64,000 bases of DNA from Ruania zhangjianzhongii (GCF_008000995.1 NZ_CP042828.1:4640882-4704881); one strand, 5' to 3'; shown: positions 45,084 through 54,632, counted from the stretch's first letter. Program-made: numbers and translations. The notes: generated from the letters alone by a model not told the origin.

Positions 45084-45770
45084 ATGGCCGGCCCGATCAG
45101 CACCGACGGTGACCCGGTGCGCGTGCTCATCGTGGACGACCAGTCGATGATCCGTGCCGGGTTCGCCGCCCTGCTGGACGCCCAGGAGGGCATCAGCGTC
45201 GTCGGCACCGCCGAGGACGGCCTCGGGATCACGGATATCGTACGGCGCACCCAGCCCGATGTGGTGCTGATGGATATCCGCATGCCGAAGGTCAACGGGC
45301 TCGACGCGGCGCGGACGATCTTCGCGATGCCGGGCGAGGGGCCGAAGGTGATCATGCTGACCACGTTCGACGCGGACGAGTACGTCTTCTCCGCGCTCCG
45401 GGTCGGTGCGAGCGGCTTCCTGTTGAAGGACTCCCCTCCGGAGGAGCTCGTGCAAGCGGTCCGGGTAGTGGCCGACGGCGAAGCTCTCCTCTCCCCGAAG
45501 GTCACCCGGGCACTGATCGCCGACTACGCCGCTCGCCCGGCGTCCCCAGAGAAGGATGCGCCGTTGCTCGGTCAGCTCACCGAGCGGGAGCGGGAGGTGA
45601 TGACGCGGGTGGCGCGGGGCCGGTCGAACGCTGAGATCGCCGACGATCTGTTCCTCGCCGAGCAGACGGTCAAGACCCACGTCAGCCGGATCCTGACCAA
45701 GCTGGACCTGCGGGACCGGACCCAGATGGTGGTCGCCGCCTACGAATCCGGCCTGGTTCGCGCGGGGTAG
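45084..45770 (+). CDS. LuxR/NarL-family response regulator
   Basis: A 228-aa regulator. The receiver domain has Asp18/Asp19, phosphoacceptor Asp64 (VVLMDIRMP), and the Lys of LLKDSPPEE; the C-terminal helix-turn-helix is LTEREREVMTRVARGRSNAEIADDLFLAEQTVKTHVSRIL. MAGPIST at 45084 is the start because TACTTT lies 6 nt upstream. It is paired with the divergent kinase at 44963, and likely controls the neighbouring desaturase (inference). Confidence 0.93.
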   Translation: MAGPISTDGDPVRVLIVDDQSMIRAGFAALLDAQEGISVVGTAEDGLGITDIVRRTQPDVVLMDIRMPKVNGLDAARTIFAMPGEGPKVIMLTTFDADEYVFSALRVGASGFLLKDSPPEELVQAVRVVADGEALLSPKVTRALIADYAARPASPEKDAPLLGQLTEREREVMTRVARGRSNAEIADDLFLAEQTVKTHVSRILTKLDLRDRTQMVVAAYESGLVRAG

Positions 45771-45822
45771 CGCCACCCCGCGGGTCCCGGTCGCGGAGTC
45801 GGCCGGGCCGCAGACCGGGCCG

Positions 45823-46629
45823 CTACTCGCTGGGCACAGTGGTCCACGCGCCGTACAGCGGCGGACCCATCACCGTGCCGTCGAGGGCGTCGATCTCGGC
45901 GGTCAACCGCTCGGTGAGACCCTCGGTACCGACCGCCTCGACTGCGGTTATACCGAGCTGCGTCATCAGGGGAGCCATCCCGCCGAAGATGTTCGCCCAG
46001 CCGTACACCGGTGCGGCGCCACCACCACCGACCGGTGCGTCGAGGGTCAGACTCGGGTCCGGTAGGCCCGCGGCGCGGAAGGCGGCGAACAGCGCCGGGC
46101 CCATCCGGACCTGGGTACCGGCCGCTTCGAACGCCTGCAGGATCGCGGCCCGGACCTGGTCCCACAGCGGGGTGGAGTCACTGGTCCACAGGTAGGTCAT
46201 ATCGGGTTCGTGCATGCAGACCACGCCACCCGGGCGGAGATGCCCCGCCGCCGTACGGAGTGCGGCTCCGGGATCGGGCAGGTGCATCAACACCGCCCGG
46301 CCCACCACGGCATCGAAGTCGCGTTCGACACCCGCCAAGGTCGCCACCTCACCCACGCGGAACTCCACGTTGCTCCGCTCGGACAGCAAGGCGCCGGCCC
46401 GCTGCACGGCAGCTGGGTCATGGTCGATGCCGACCACATGCCCTGTCGGCCCCACGATGTCGGCCGCGAGCGCTGTGACGTTGCCGGATCCACTGCCAAG
46501 ATCGAGGACCTTCATCCCGGGCTGAAGCTCAGCGGAGACCAGCAGCTGAGCGGTGAGCGGATCGAGGACCGCCGACTGATCGCGGAGGCGCTGGTCTTCG
46601 TCGGTCGAGTCGGCGAATACGTATCCCAT
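45823..46629 (-). CDS. class I SAM-dependent methyltransferase
   Basis: A 268-aa methyltransferase with motif I VLDLGSGSGNVTAL, motif II HVVGIDHDPAAVQRA, and motif III region RPGGVVCMHEPDMTY. The C-terminal part has Gly-rich GGGGAAPVYGWANIFGG. The substrate is not determinable. It begins YVFADSTDEDQRLRDQS, a start seen in UbiE/methylase-type actinobacterial proteins. AGGAAGG is 10 nt before the ATG. It stands alone, convergent with the response-regulator gene. Confidence 0.87.
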   Translation of the reverse strand: MGYVFADSTDEDQRLRDQSAVLDPLTAQLLVSAELQPGMKVLDLGSGSGNVTALAADIVGPTGHVVGIDHDPAAVQRAGALLSERSNVEFRVGEVATLAGVERDFDAVVGRAVLMHLPDPGAALRTAAGHLRPGGVVCMHEPDMTYLWTSDSTPLWDQVRAAILQAFEAAGTQVRMGPALFAAFRAAGLPDPSLTLDAPVGGGGAAPVYGWANIFGGMAPLMTQLGITAVEAVGTEGLTERLTAEIDALDGTVMGPPLYGAWTTVPSE

Positions 46630-46797
46630 CGGTGCTGTGCCTTCCTGTTCCGCCGACCGTCCGGGCGGCAGATCCGGACCTCCCTTTCGGGGCGGACACC
46701 GAGCTCTACCTGCGGCCGCGCTTGGTCGTTGCAGGTTGGCAGGAGGGTCTTACACCGGCCTTTCCTTCCCCCGGGCGGCACTACCGGCGGAAGCGAG

Positions 46798-47913
46798 CTA
46801 TACGGCTGTGGCCGGCACCAGCTGGGCGGCGGCCTGCGCGTGAGCGGGGCGGAAGGCGTAGACGCAGGCCAGCCGCACCCTGGTGGCGAGCTCGTAGCCG
46901 GCGATCCGCCGCTGCCAGCTCTGCGGCACCGGGCCGTACCCGGCACGCACGGCGGCAGCGCACCGGTGCGCGCGATCGGCGCTGCACCGCTCCTGCCGGG
47001 CCCGGAGCTCGAGGTGGGTGAGCAGGTTCGCCAGGTCCAGGGCGGGGTCACCGAGCGCGGCCAGGTCGAAGTCGAGCATGCCCACGGCGACGCCGTCGAT
47101 CAGCAGCTGCTTGTCATGCAGGTCGCGGTGCAGCAGCACCGGTGGGCCGGGGGCGGCGGCCAGGTCCGCCTCAGCTGAGGCGAGCAGGCCGTGCACGGTG
47201 TCCAGATGCGCGCCGAGCAGGCCGTGGTCGGCGGCCAGGCCGGCCCACCGGCGGGCCACCGCCAGCTCTGCTGCGGCGTCGTGGGTCGGCAGGTCAGCCG
47301 TCACCACCGTGCTGTGCAGGCGGCGAACTGCCTCGCCGACGGCGTTACCCACCTTCTCGATCCTGTCCTCGGTCACCGTCGGGTCACCGAGGAGGTCGAA
47401 CAACGTGCGACCGGGCAGCGCGTCGAAGGTCACCGCGGCGAGCTCGTCGTCGACTGCCCGCACCTGCGGGGTGGCGATGCCGGTCCCGGTCACCTGTGCC
47501 CCGCGCAGGGTGGCCTCGAGCCGCCTCGGTCGGACCACCTTCACATACGTCGTCTCGCCCCCCGGCGGCGCCAGCCGCACCACGGCTCGCTTCTCCGGCC
47601 GGTGGGCGACGACGGTGGCTCCGTCCGACTCGGTGAGCCGGCGCACCCCGGACAGCTTCCGGTCGGCCCCACCGGGTTGCAGGAGCAGACCGCCGGTCAG
47701 CAGGCGCACCCCGCTCCCCGGAGCGGCACGACGGGTCTGGGCGCTCACGCTGCGGGCCTGGTCCCGGTCCCGGAACCATTGCCCGGCGACCAGTCCGCCG
47801 TCGGGCCCGCGCAGCTCCACCCCCAGGTGATCGGGCGAGCGAGGGATCGCCTTGACCACAGCCAGGCCCTCGCCCGCGGCGGCCTCGGTCACGATCTCGA
47901 CTGCGCTGCGCAT
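46798..47913 (-). CDS. phosphotransferase (APH/choline-kinase fold) 1
   Basis: A 371-aa kinase-fold protein with the catalytic loop LLHRDLHDKQ and metal site MLDFDLAALGDPALDLANLL, as in aminoglycoside/choline/homoserine kinases. Residues 1-130 form an atypical N-lobe with VVRLAPPGGETTYVKVV carrying the likely ATP-binding Lys. The substrate is unknown. The context (three glycosyltransferases and an exporter) suggests a sugar or glycoconjugate rather than an antibiotic. Its start overlaps the stop of the upstream kinase gene. Confidence 0.8.
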   Translation of the reverse strand: MRSAVEIVTEAAAGEGLAVVKAIPRSPDHLGVELRGPDGGLVAGQWFRDRDQARSVSAQTRRAAPGSGVRLLTGGLLLQPGGADRKLSGVRRLTESDGATVVAHRPEKRAVVRLAPPGGETTYVKVVRPRRLEATLRGAQVTGTGIATPQVRAVDDELAAVTFDALPGRTLFDLLGDPTVTEDRIEKVGNAVGEAVRRLHSTVVTADLPTHDAAAELAVARRWAGLAADHGLLGAHLDTVHGLLASAEADLAAAPGPPVLLHRDLHDKQLLIDGVAVGMLDFDLAALGDPALDLANLLTHLELRARQERCSADRAHRCAAAVRAGYGPVPQSWQRRIAGYELATRVRLACVYAFRPAHAQAAAQLVPATAV

Positions 47914-49166
47914 CAGGCTCGCACCCCGGCCAGGTCGGCGACCGCAGTCTCCGCCTCGGTGAGCAGAGCGTCTGCGGCGCCGGCCCAGTCAGCCGTCTGG
48001 CCGAGGCGGAACGGTTCCGCGGTCAGCCGGAGCAGGTGCGCCGCCCGGTGCACGGGCACCCGGTCCGCGTCGGCCGGGCCACCACCGGCGACATACCCAG
48101 CATGCAGCATCGCGAGCCGGTGCTGCTGCTCGGTATCGGTCAGCCGCCCGAGGACCACGTCCTGGATCATCGTGGCCTGTGCGCAGCCCAGGTCGGCGGC
48201 AGGGTCGCCGAGACCCGCGGAGTCCAGGTCGATCAGACCGGGCCGGCCGTCCGGACCGATCACCGCCTGGTCCGCGGAGAAGTCCCCGTGCACCGGGACA
48301 CGCACCTCGGGCAGGGTGGTCAGCCGGGCGGTGATCAGCCCGGCAAGGTCGGCGGCGCGGTCGGCAAGTTCCGGCAGCAGGGCGCCGAGCTGGCCCGCTG
48401 CGGCTCGGACCTTGCGCGCTTCCGCACTCAGCGGTTGCTCGAGCAGCGCCGGGCAGGACCGCCGGTGCAGGGCAGCCAGCGCCCGGCCCACCGGCTCGAG
48501 GACCTCAGCAGGTGCACTCTGGGCGGAGTTGCCACGCAGATACTCCGCTGCCAGCACACCGCGCCGTTCGTAGAACCCGATCAGGCGAGGCGTGCGTGGC
48601 TCACCGGCGACCAGCGCCGCCAGTGCTGCTGCAGCGGCACGGGACGCGGCCGGGCGCTGGACCCGCAGCACGATGTGGTCACCGGAGTAGGTGGGCAGCA
48701 GGCCGACCCACCGGCGGTGCGGCTTGTAGCGCAACAGGGTCGGTTCCGCGTCGGGATCCACCTGCGCGCCGGTCCGCAGCAGCCGATGCAGCAGCAGCGG
48801 CCGGCGGTCGGCATCGGTCAGCAGCGCCACCCCGGGCAGGTCCCGGTCCGCCGCCGGGGTGCCGACCAGGATCTGCAGGTCCGGCGCGGTGCCGATGATC
48901 GACCCGGCGGAACGTTCCAGGGTCTTCGCATGCTTGGCCGCCTCGGACGGTGCTGTGGCCGCGACCAGCAGTGCCTGACCGCTGGCGTCCACGTGCAGCA
49001 CACAACTCTTCCCGGGCTTGTAACGCAGGTGCCGGCGCCGGGCGGTCACCGGCCGGCCGAGCAAGCTCGTCAGCCAGTGCGTGAGCCGTTCGGAGTCGAG
49101 CAGCAGCCGCAGTCCGGGTAGATCCGGGTCGCGGTCGACCAGAGACTGTTCAGCGGGTGGTAGCAC
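47913..49166 (-). CDS. phosphotransferase (APH fold) 2
   Basis: A 417-aa relative of the gene at 46798 with HGDFSADQAVIG (catalytic Asp; the metal-binding Asn position replaced by Gln) and LIDLDSAGLGDPAADLG. The N-lobe contains HLRYKPGKSCVLHVDAS. The GTG at 49166 lies inside the end of the ABC exporter gene (17-nt overlap), and its last base is shared with the next gene. Two kinases of the same fold in one operon suggest two successive phosphorylations or a catalytic and a regulatory copy (inference). Confidence 0.78.
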   Translation of the reverse strand: MLPPAEQSLVDRDPDLPGLRLLLDSERLTHWLTSLLGRPVTARRRHLRYKPGKSCVLHVDASGQALLVAATAPSEAAKHAKTLERSAGSIIGTAPDLQILVGTPAADRDLPGVALLTDADRRPLLLHRLLRTGAQVDPDAEPTLLRYKPHRRWVGLLPTYSGDHIVLRVQRPAASRAAAAALAALVAGEPRTPRLIGFYERRGVLAAEYLRGNSAQSAPAEVLEPVGRALAALHRRSCPALLEQPLSAEARKVRAAAGQLGALLPELADRAADLAGLITARLTTLPEVRVPVHGDFSADQAVIGPDGRPGLIDLDSAGLGDPAADLGCAQATMIQDVVLGRLTDTEQQHRLAMLHAGYVAGGGPADADRVPVHRAAHLLRLTAEPFRLGQTADWAGAADALLTEAETAVADLAGVRA

Positions 49167-50940
49167 CGGCCTGCTCCTTCCTCTTCTGCCGGGCGAGGGC
49201 ACCCGGCGACGGGTCGGCGCGGCCGTGGTCGATCCGCACCACGCGGTCGGCGCGGGCGGCTGCGCCGAGATCATGGGTGACCACCAGCGTGGTGCGTCCT
49301 GCGGTCAACCGGTCCATCGCCTCGGTCACCTCGCGCTCGGTGTCGTCGTCCAGTCCGGTCATCGCCTCGTCCAGCACGATCACGCTCGCATCGCGGATAG
49401 CTGCGCGGGCGATGGCGATCCGTTGCCGCTGACCACCGGAGAGGGTTCCGCCTCGTTCCCCGACGACGGTCTCGTAGCCGTCTGGGGTGTTGAGGATGAA
49501 CTCGTGTGCACCGGCCAGGCGGGCCGCGGCCTCCACCTGTTCGTCGGTGGCCTCGGGCACGCCATGGGCGATGTTCTCCCGGATCGTGGTGGCGAACAGC
49601 ACACTGTCCTGGAGCACGATGGCCACCTGGGAGCGCACGGTCTCCAAGGTGAGGTCGCGCAGGTCCTGGCCGTCGATCGCCACCTGGCCGGTGTCCGGGT
49701 CGATCAGCCGGGACAAGAGCAGCACGAGCGTGGACTTGCCGGAACCGGACGGCCCGACGATCGCCACCCGTTCACCGGCCCGGACGTGCAGGTCCACACC
49801 TTGGAGCACCGGGCGGCCGGGGGTGTAGGAGAGCCAGACGTTCTCGAACCGGACCTCACCGGCGAACCGGCCGGCGGGCCGGGCCCAGCTGTAGTTGCGA
49901 ATCTCCGGCTGCACCTTCATCACCTGCACGATCCGTTCGGCCGACGCGGTCGCCGACGCGATCCTGCCGGTGTACTTGGCCAGGTCACGCATCGGCTTGA
50001 AGGCGGCCTTGAGGTAGGTGAGGAAGACCACCAGCTCACCGGGGGTGAGCGCGCCGGCGAGCACCCGCTGAGCGCCCACGAACAGCACGACCGCCGTGGC
50101 GAGGCCGACCAGGACGTCGGTCTTGCGTTCCAGTCCGGCGGCCAGCTTCTTCGCCTTGACGCCGTCCTTGAGGGTCTTGGTGTTGCTGCTGTCGAACTCG
50201 CGCTGCATCCGCTCCTCGAGGGAGTAGGACTGCACCACCCGCATCGCGGAGAGCACTTCGGTGGCTCGGGTGGCCAGCACACCCTCCGCCTTGCGCTGGG
50301 TGCGCGAGACCGTGTTGATCCGGCGGCTCAGCCGCACACCGATCAGCGCGAACAGCGGGAACACGCCCACCATCACCAGGGCCAGCTGCCAGTCCATGAT
50401 CGCCACCACGGTGACCATCCCGACCAGCGTGGCGATATTGCCGAGCAGCGGCAGCCCAGCGGTGACCGCCACCTCCTTGAGCCGGCCGACGTCGGCGGTG
50501 ACCCGCTGCACCAGGTCCCCGGTGCCGGTCTTGTCGTGGAAGGCCATGGACAGACGCTGCAGGTGGGCGTACAGGTCCGCCCGCACCCGAGTGAGCAGCC
50601 GGTTGCCCACCAGGGCGAAACAGATAGTCATCAGGTAGGCCGCGAGCGCCCGCAGCCCGATCACCACCAGCAGGGCGGCGCAGGACAGGATCAGCACGGT
50701 CTGCAGGCTCATCGCCTGGGTGGGTACACCCTCGGCACCGGCCTGAGCGATCACTCCGTCGAGGACGAACTTCAGCGGCCACGGCTCGAGCAGGCGCATC
50801 CCGACCTCGGCGAACAACGCGGCCAGGCCACCGGCGATCAGCGGTCGCTCGGGTTTGAGGTGCGTGGCGAACGAGCGACGGGTCCCACCGAGGCGTCGCA
50901 ACGACTCGCGTAGCGTCTGCGGGCGTCCGGACATGATCAT
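49150..50940 (-). CDS. ABC exporter (fused membrane and ATPase domains)
   Basis: A 596-aa half-transporter: six helices in residues ~35-320, then ATPase domain with Walker A GPSGSGKST, signature LSGGQRQR, Walker B VIVLDEAMTGLD and H-loop THD. Such transporters act as dimers exporting lipids, glycolipids, peptides or drugs. The start is the first ATG (50940, ATGA overlap with the upstream glycosyltransferase stop); ATG 50934 is an alternative. Its place among glycosyltransferases favours export of a glycosylated lipid or oligosaccharide (inference). Confidence 0.88.
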   Translation of the reverse strand: MIMSGRPQTLRESLRRLGGTRRSFATHLKPERPLIAGGLAALFAEVGMRLLEPWPLKFVLDGVIAQAGAEGVPTQAMSLQTVLILSCAALLVVIGLRALAAYLMTICFALVGNRLLTRVRADLYAHLQRLSMAFHDKTGTGDLVQRVTADVGRLKEVAVTAGLPLLGNIATLVGMVTVVAIMDWQLALVMVGVFPLFALIGVRLSRRINTVSRTQRKAEGVLATRATEVLSAMRVVQSYSLEERMQREFDSSNTKTLKDGVKAKKLAAGLERKTDVLVGLATAVVLFVGAQRVLAGALTPGELVVFLTYLKAAFKPMRDLAKYTGRIASATASAERIVQVMKVQPEIRNYSWARPAGRFAGEVRFENVWLSYTPGRPVLQGVDLHVRAGERVAIVGPSGSGKSTLVLLLSRLIDPDTGQVAIDGQDLRDLTLETVRSQVAIVLQDSVLFATTIRENIAHGVPEATDEQVEAAARLAGAHEFILNTPDGYETVVGERGGTLSGGQRQRIAIARAAIRDASVIVLDEAMTGLDDDTEREVTEAMDRLTAGRTTLVVTHDLGAAARADRVVRIDHGRADPSPGALARQKRKEQAGATTR

Positions 50941-52088
50941 GACCTCCAGGCGAAGCTCAGTGCCCGGTCGACGACGGCGCTCCAGTCGTGCTGGGCCACC
51001 ACTTCCTGACGGCCGGCGTCACCGAGCTGGCGACGGCGCGCCGGATCGTGGCGCAGCGCGGTGATCGCGTCGGCGAGCTTGCGCGGTTCTTCGGGCTCGA
51101 CGAGGACGCCGAGGCGGCCCTGGCCGAGCAGGTCGGGAAGGTTTCCGACCATGCTGGCCACGGTGGGCAACCCGGCAGCCAGGTACTCGTACAGTTTCAG
51201 CGGGGAGAAGTAGAAGTCCTCGCCCGCGGGGTACGGGGCGACCGCCACGTGCATCCGGTGCAGCTGGGCGGGGATCGCGGCCGGGTCGAGCGCGCCGGTC
51301 AGCTCCACCTGGTCGGTGATGCCGAGCCGGTCGGCCTGCTGCTGCAAGGCCTCCCGCTGTGGTCCCTCGCCCACCAGCAGGAGCCGGTAGCTCGGGTCGT
51401 CGGCGAGCATCAGCGCGAGCGCATCTAGCAGGGTCGGCACACCGTGCCAGGGCTTGAGGGTGCCGACGAACCCGACGGTGAACGTCGGGGTCTCGTCGGT
51501 CGGTGCCGGGGTGATCCGGGTGGTGTCCACACCGTTGGCCACCGTGTGCACCCGGGTGGGGTCTGCCGCAAAGCCGCGCGCCCAGTCGGCGACCTGGTCG
51601 CTGACACACAGGGCAGCAGTGGTGGCCGACATCGCCGAGGCGGCGACCGCCTCAGCACCGGCGCGGTCGACGAGCACCCGGTGCAGGGCCTGTTCGGACA
51701 CCAGTGGTGCGTTCACCTCGAGCAGATGGGGCAGACCGGCGGCGCGGGACCAGAGGGAGGCCGACCGGCCCCACAGGGAGTAGCGCTCGTAGACCAGATC
51801 CAACGGTCCGGCCTCGTGCAGCCGGTCCAGGATGTCGATCACCTCGGTATCGGCTCGCTGGCAGGCAGCCTCCCGTTCGCCCGGGTCGCTGTGCCGGGCG
51901 CGAGTGATCTGGTGCACCTGCACACCGGCCAGCTCCGGTGGGGCCTCACCTGAGGTGCGGGCGCAGATCAGGTGGACCTCTGCCCCGCGGCGCAGCAGAG
52001 CGGTGATCACCGCTTGCACGTGCACGGAGGCCCCTTTGCGGCCGAAGACCGGGACTCCGGGATCACTGCAGACGTAGGCGATACGCAT
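50937..52088 (-). CDS. glycosyltransferase, GT4/GT-B type (first)
   Basis: A 383-aa retaining GT-B enzyme: N-terminal RIAYVCSDPGVPVFGRKGASVHV, linker, then FVGTLKPWHGVPTLLDAL (nucleotide-sugar domain start) and the donor motif FSPLKLYEYLAAGLPTVAS (EX7E region). It acts in the cytosol on a lipid-linked or soluble acceptor. Start and stop codons overlap both neighbours by 1-4 nt. Confidence 0.88.
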   Translation of the reverse strand: MRIAYVCSDPGVPVFGRKGASVHVQAVITALLRRGAEVHLICARTSGEAPPELAGVQVHQITRARHSDPGEREAACQRADTEVIDILDRLHEAGPLDLVYERYSLWGRSASLWSRAAGLPHLLEVNAPLVSEQALHRVLVDRAGAEAVAASAMSATTAALCVSDQVADWARGFAADPTRVHTVANGVDTTRITPAPTDETPTFTVGFVGTLKPWHGVPTLLDALALMLADDPSYRLLLVGEGPQREALQQQADRLGITDQVELTGALDPAAIPAQLHRMHVAVAPYPAGEDFYFSPLKLYEYLAAGLPTVASMVGNLPDLLGQGRLGVLVEPEEPRKLADAITALRHDPARRRQLGDAGRQEVVAQHDWSAVVDRALSFAWRS

Positions 52089-53314
52089 CAGAGCAGCTCC
52101 GCAGTCATCTCGGCGCCGGCGAGCAGCTCGCGCAGCTGCCGGCTGGTGTGGTGGTCGTCGAACTCGGTCTCGATCAGGGCGCGGGCGCGCTCGGCGAGCC
52201 GGAGCCGCAGCGACTCGTCGGTCAACAGCCGGTCGAGCTGCTCGGCCAGCCCGATCGGATCGCCTTCGCTGACCAGGAGGCCGGTCTGCTCATGCTGCAG
52301 CACCTCGGGGATTCCGGTGACCGGGGTGGCCACGCACGGTGTACCCAGCGCCATCGCCTCCAACAGGATGGTCGGCAGGCCGTCCCGGTTGCCGTCCTCA
52401 CCCACGACGCACGGCGCCGCCAGCGCACCGGCGTTCTGGATCACCTTCCGCACCCGGTGCTGCGGCTGCGGACCGAGCAGTCGCACGTGCTGGTGCAGGT
52501 CCAGCGCGTCCACCTGGTCCCGCAGTGCAGTTTCCTGCTCGCCGGCACCGACCAGGTCCAAGCGCACCGGGCGCCCCTGGGCCGCCAGGTAGGCGACGGC
52601 GTCGATCAGGTGCCGGAAGCCCTTCTTCTCGACCAGCCGGCCGACTGCGACGATCACCCGCTCGCGCTGGACCGGCGCTGAGTAGCCGAAGCGCCGCAGG
52701 TCCAGGCCGTTGTAGACCCGGCGTACCCGGTCGGCCGCGGGGCCGAAGGTGCGGTGCAGGTGGTCGAGGTTGAAGTCGCTGACCGTCACCACGGCCGCCG
52801 CATCGGCGAGTCGTTGGCTGAGCGCCACCGGGTCCACCGACTCGTGGAAGATGTCCTTGGCATGGGCGGTGAAGCTGTACTCGACGCCGGCGATCTTCGC
52901 GGCGACCCGGGCCACCGCTGTGGCCACCGAGGCGAAGTGCGCGTGCAGCCGGGTGATGCTGCGTTCGCGCACCAGCACAGCCAGTTCCACGGCGGCGACG
53001 GCGTCATCCGCCTCAAGCTCGAGCAGGTCGCCCAGGTGCGTGGCCAGGTCGGGGAAGACCCAGTGTGCGCGGCGGACCCGTTCCCAGAGCCCCTGGGAAC
53101 GCACGTGTCGACTGAGGTAGCTCACCGGTGCGTGTACCTGGCTGAGGGTCTCGTGGAACCGGCCGTCGGCCGGTGGCCGCAGCGAAAAGATCTCCAGGTC
53201 CAGCCCGGTCCGCTCCAGCGCCAGCACCTCGTTGACGATGAACGTCTCGGAGAACCGGGGGTACATCTTGGTGACGTACCCGATCCGGGTGGGTGTGGGT
53301 TCAGACGGCAGCAT
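52088..53314 (-). CDS. glycosyltransferase, GT4/GT-B type (second)
   Basis: A 408-aa GT-B protein with IGYVTKMYPRFSETFIVNEV, a signature of exopolysaccharide/colanic-acid-type GT4 enzymes, then VAVGRLVEKKGFRHLIDAVAYL, and EDGNRDGLPTILLEAMALGTPCVAT (EX7E). It overlaps the upstream gene by 14 nt and the downstream gene by 1 nt. Donor and acceptor unknown. Confidence 0.88.
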   Translation of the reverse strand: MLPSEPTPTRIGYVTKMYPRFSETFIVNEVLALERTGLDLEIFSLRPPADGRFHETLSQVHAPVSYLSRHVRSQGLWERVRRAHWVFPDLATHLGDLLELEADDAVAAVELAVLVRERSITRLHAHFASVATAVARVAAKIAGVEYSFTAHAKDIFHESVDPVALSQRLADAAAVVTVSDFNLDHLHRTFGPAADRVRRVYNGLDLRRFGYSAPVQRERVIVAVGRLVEKKGFRHLIDAVAYLAAQGRPVRLDLVGAGEQETALRDQVDALDLHQHVRLLGPQPQHRVRKVIQNAGALAAPCVVGEDGNRDGLPTILLEAMALGTPCVATPVTGIPEVLQHEQTGLLVSEGDPIGLAEQLDRLLTDESLRLRLAERARALIETEFDDHHTSRQLRELLAGAEMTAELL

Positions 53315-54524
53315 GGTGATCGACCTCCAGTGGGCGGTGGTTCAGCAGGGCATCGGCAAGTGCGGGGAGGTGGACCAGACCGTCCAGGTCGATCCGGCGG
53401 AGCACTCGCCGCGGACCGGAGACGGCGCGAGCGAGCCAAGCACCGATCCGGGCCGGGGTGAGCTCGTTCGGGTACAGGCTGTCGACCCAGCCGAGCTGGG
53501 CGAGCGCATCGGCCCGCACGGCCTGTTCCATCCGGGGAACCGTGCGCGGCACCACCAGGGCCGGGCAACGGGCGGCCAGCAGCTCGCAGACCGAGTTGTA
53601 GCCGCCCATCGTCACCGTGGCGGAGGCGGAGGCGATGAACTCATGGGTGCGGGCGCTGAAGCCGTGCACAGTGAGCTCGGGGCGCTCCTGCGAGATCTGG
53701 TCGAGGGTGCGCCGGGCGCGGGCACTCATGTACGGACCGGTGATCAGCACCCCGCGGTGCCCGGCCGGGAACTCACTGCGGGCGAAGGCTTCGGCGAGCG
53801 CAGCGCCGTCCTGACCGCCACCGACCAGGCAGAGCACGTAGGGCTGCGCGGCCAGGTCGCCGTTAGCCGGCGCAGTGGGCTCGGACCTACTGACGTAGTC
53901 GGGGCGATGGTCGGCGAGGTACCCGGTGTAGCTGACCTTGCTGCGCACCGGCCAGGGCCACGCGTACGCTGCGGCGGCGTCGAAGACTGCCGGGTCGCCG
54001 TACACCCACACCTCGTCGTAGTAGTCGCGAACGGCCTCGGTGGTGCCGGCGGCCTGCCACTCCCGCACGGTCACCTCCGGTGAGTCGAGAACGTCCCGCA
54101 CCCCCAGCACCACCTTGGTGTGAGTGCTGCGCAGGGTCCGCAGCGCAGTGTCCAGCTCGCCGTGAACGCCGCGCACCGCCTTGTCCACCACGAACAGGTC
54201 CGGCTGGAAAGCGGCAAGCGCTGCGGCCACGATCTGACCGCGCACCTCGAGGACCGCTGCCAGCGGAAGCCCGAACGTCTTCGGCCGGTAGCTGCCGGAG
54301 ACGTCCTTGTGCAGTGTGGGCAGGGTGACGATCTCGGTGTTCGCCGGCAGCGGGAGTGACGTCGCCTCGGGAGCACCGGTCAGCAGGAGGACGTCCGTGT
54401 CCGGATTGGCCTCGATCAGCGCCGAGGCGATCGAGATGTTGCGCCGGATGTGACCCAGCCCCTGGGTGTCATGGGAGTACAGCGCGACGCGTCGTCGCGG
54501 TACTGCCTGCCCTACCTGCTGCAC
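53301..54524 (-). CDS. predicted glycosyltransferase (MurG/GT28-like, COG4671 type)
   Basis: A 407-aa GT-B protein opening RRVALYSHDTQGLGHIRRN, characteristic of COG4671 predicted glycosyltransferases, and ending with MurG-like VTMGGYNSVCELLAARCPALVVPR. It is the first gene of the operon, with GTG preceded by GGAGG. The operon reads GT28-like, GT4, GT4, ABC exporter, kinase, kinase. No nucleotide-sugar biosynthesis gene is in the window. Confidence 0.83.
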   Translation of the reverse strand: MQQVGQAVPRRRVALYSHDTQGLGHIRRNISIASALIEANPDTDVLLLTGAPEATSLPLPANTEIVTLPTLHKDVSGSYRPKTFGLPLAAVLEVRGQIVAAALAAFQPDLFVVDKAVRGVHGELDTALRTLRSTHTKVVLGVRDVLDSPEVTVREWQAAGTTEAVRDYYDEVWVYGDPAVFDAAAAYAWPWPVRSKVSYTGYLADHRPDYVSRSEPTAPANGDLAAQPYVLCLVGGGQDGAALAEAFARSEFPAGHRGVLITGPYMSARARRTLDQISQERPELTVHGFSARTHEFIASASATVTMGGYNSVCELLAARCPALVVPRTVPRMEQAVRADALAQLGWVDSLYPNELTPARIGAWLARAVSGPRRVLRRIDLDGLVHLPALADALLNHRPLEVDHHAAV

Positions 54525-54614
54525 GAGGAACCTCCGGATCGCCTGGCGTGATCAGTTCACGATCAACTGTGCGGACGAGAATCCTCGCGGCGGATGAGGT
54601 GTCGATGAATAGTT

Positions 54615-54632
54615 GATGAGAGCCCTCTCATC
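54615..54632. promoter_or_regulatory. perfect 18-bp palindrome
   Basis: GATGAGAG-cc-CTCTCATC, 10 nt upstream of the TTGACA of the gntR promoter and in the 183-nt gap to the divergent glycosyltransferase operon. Likely operator for one of the two. Confidence 0.55.

Noticed and set aside
46798-49166. Aminoglycoside resistance genes
   Set aside because: Only the kinase fold supports this; the genes are embedded in a glycosyltransferase/exporter operon and have non-standard catalytic loops.
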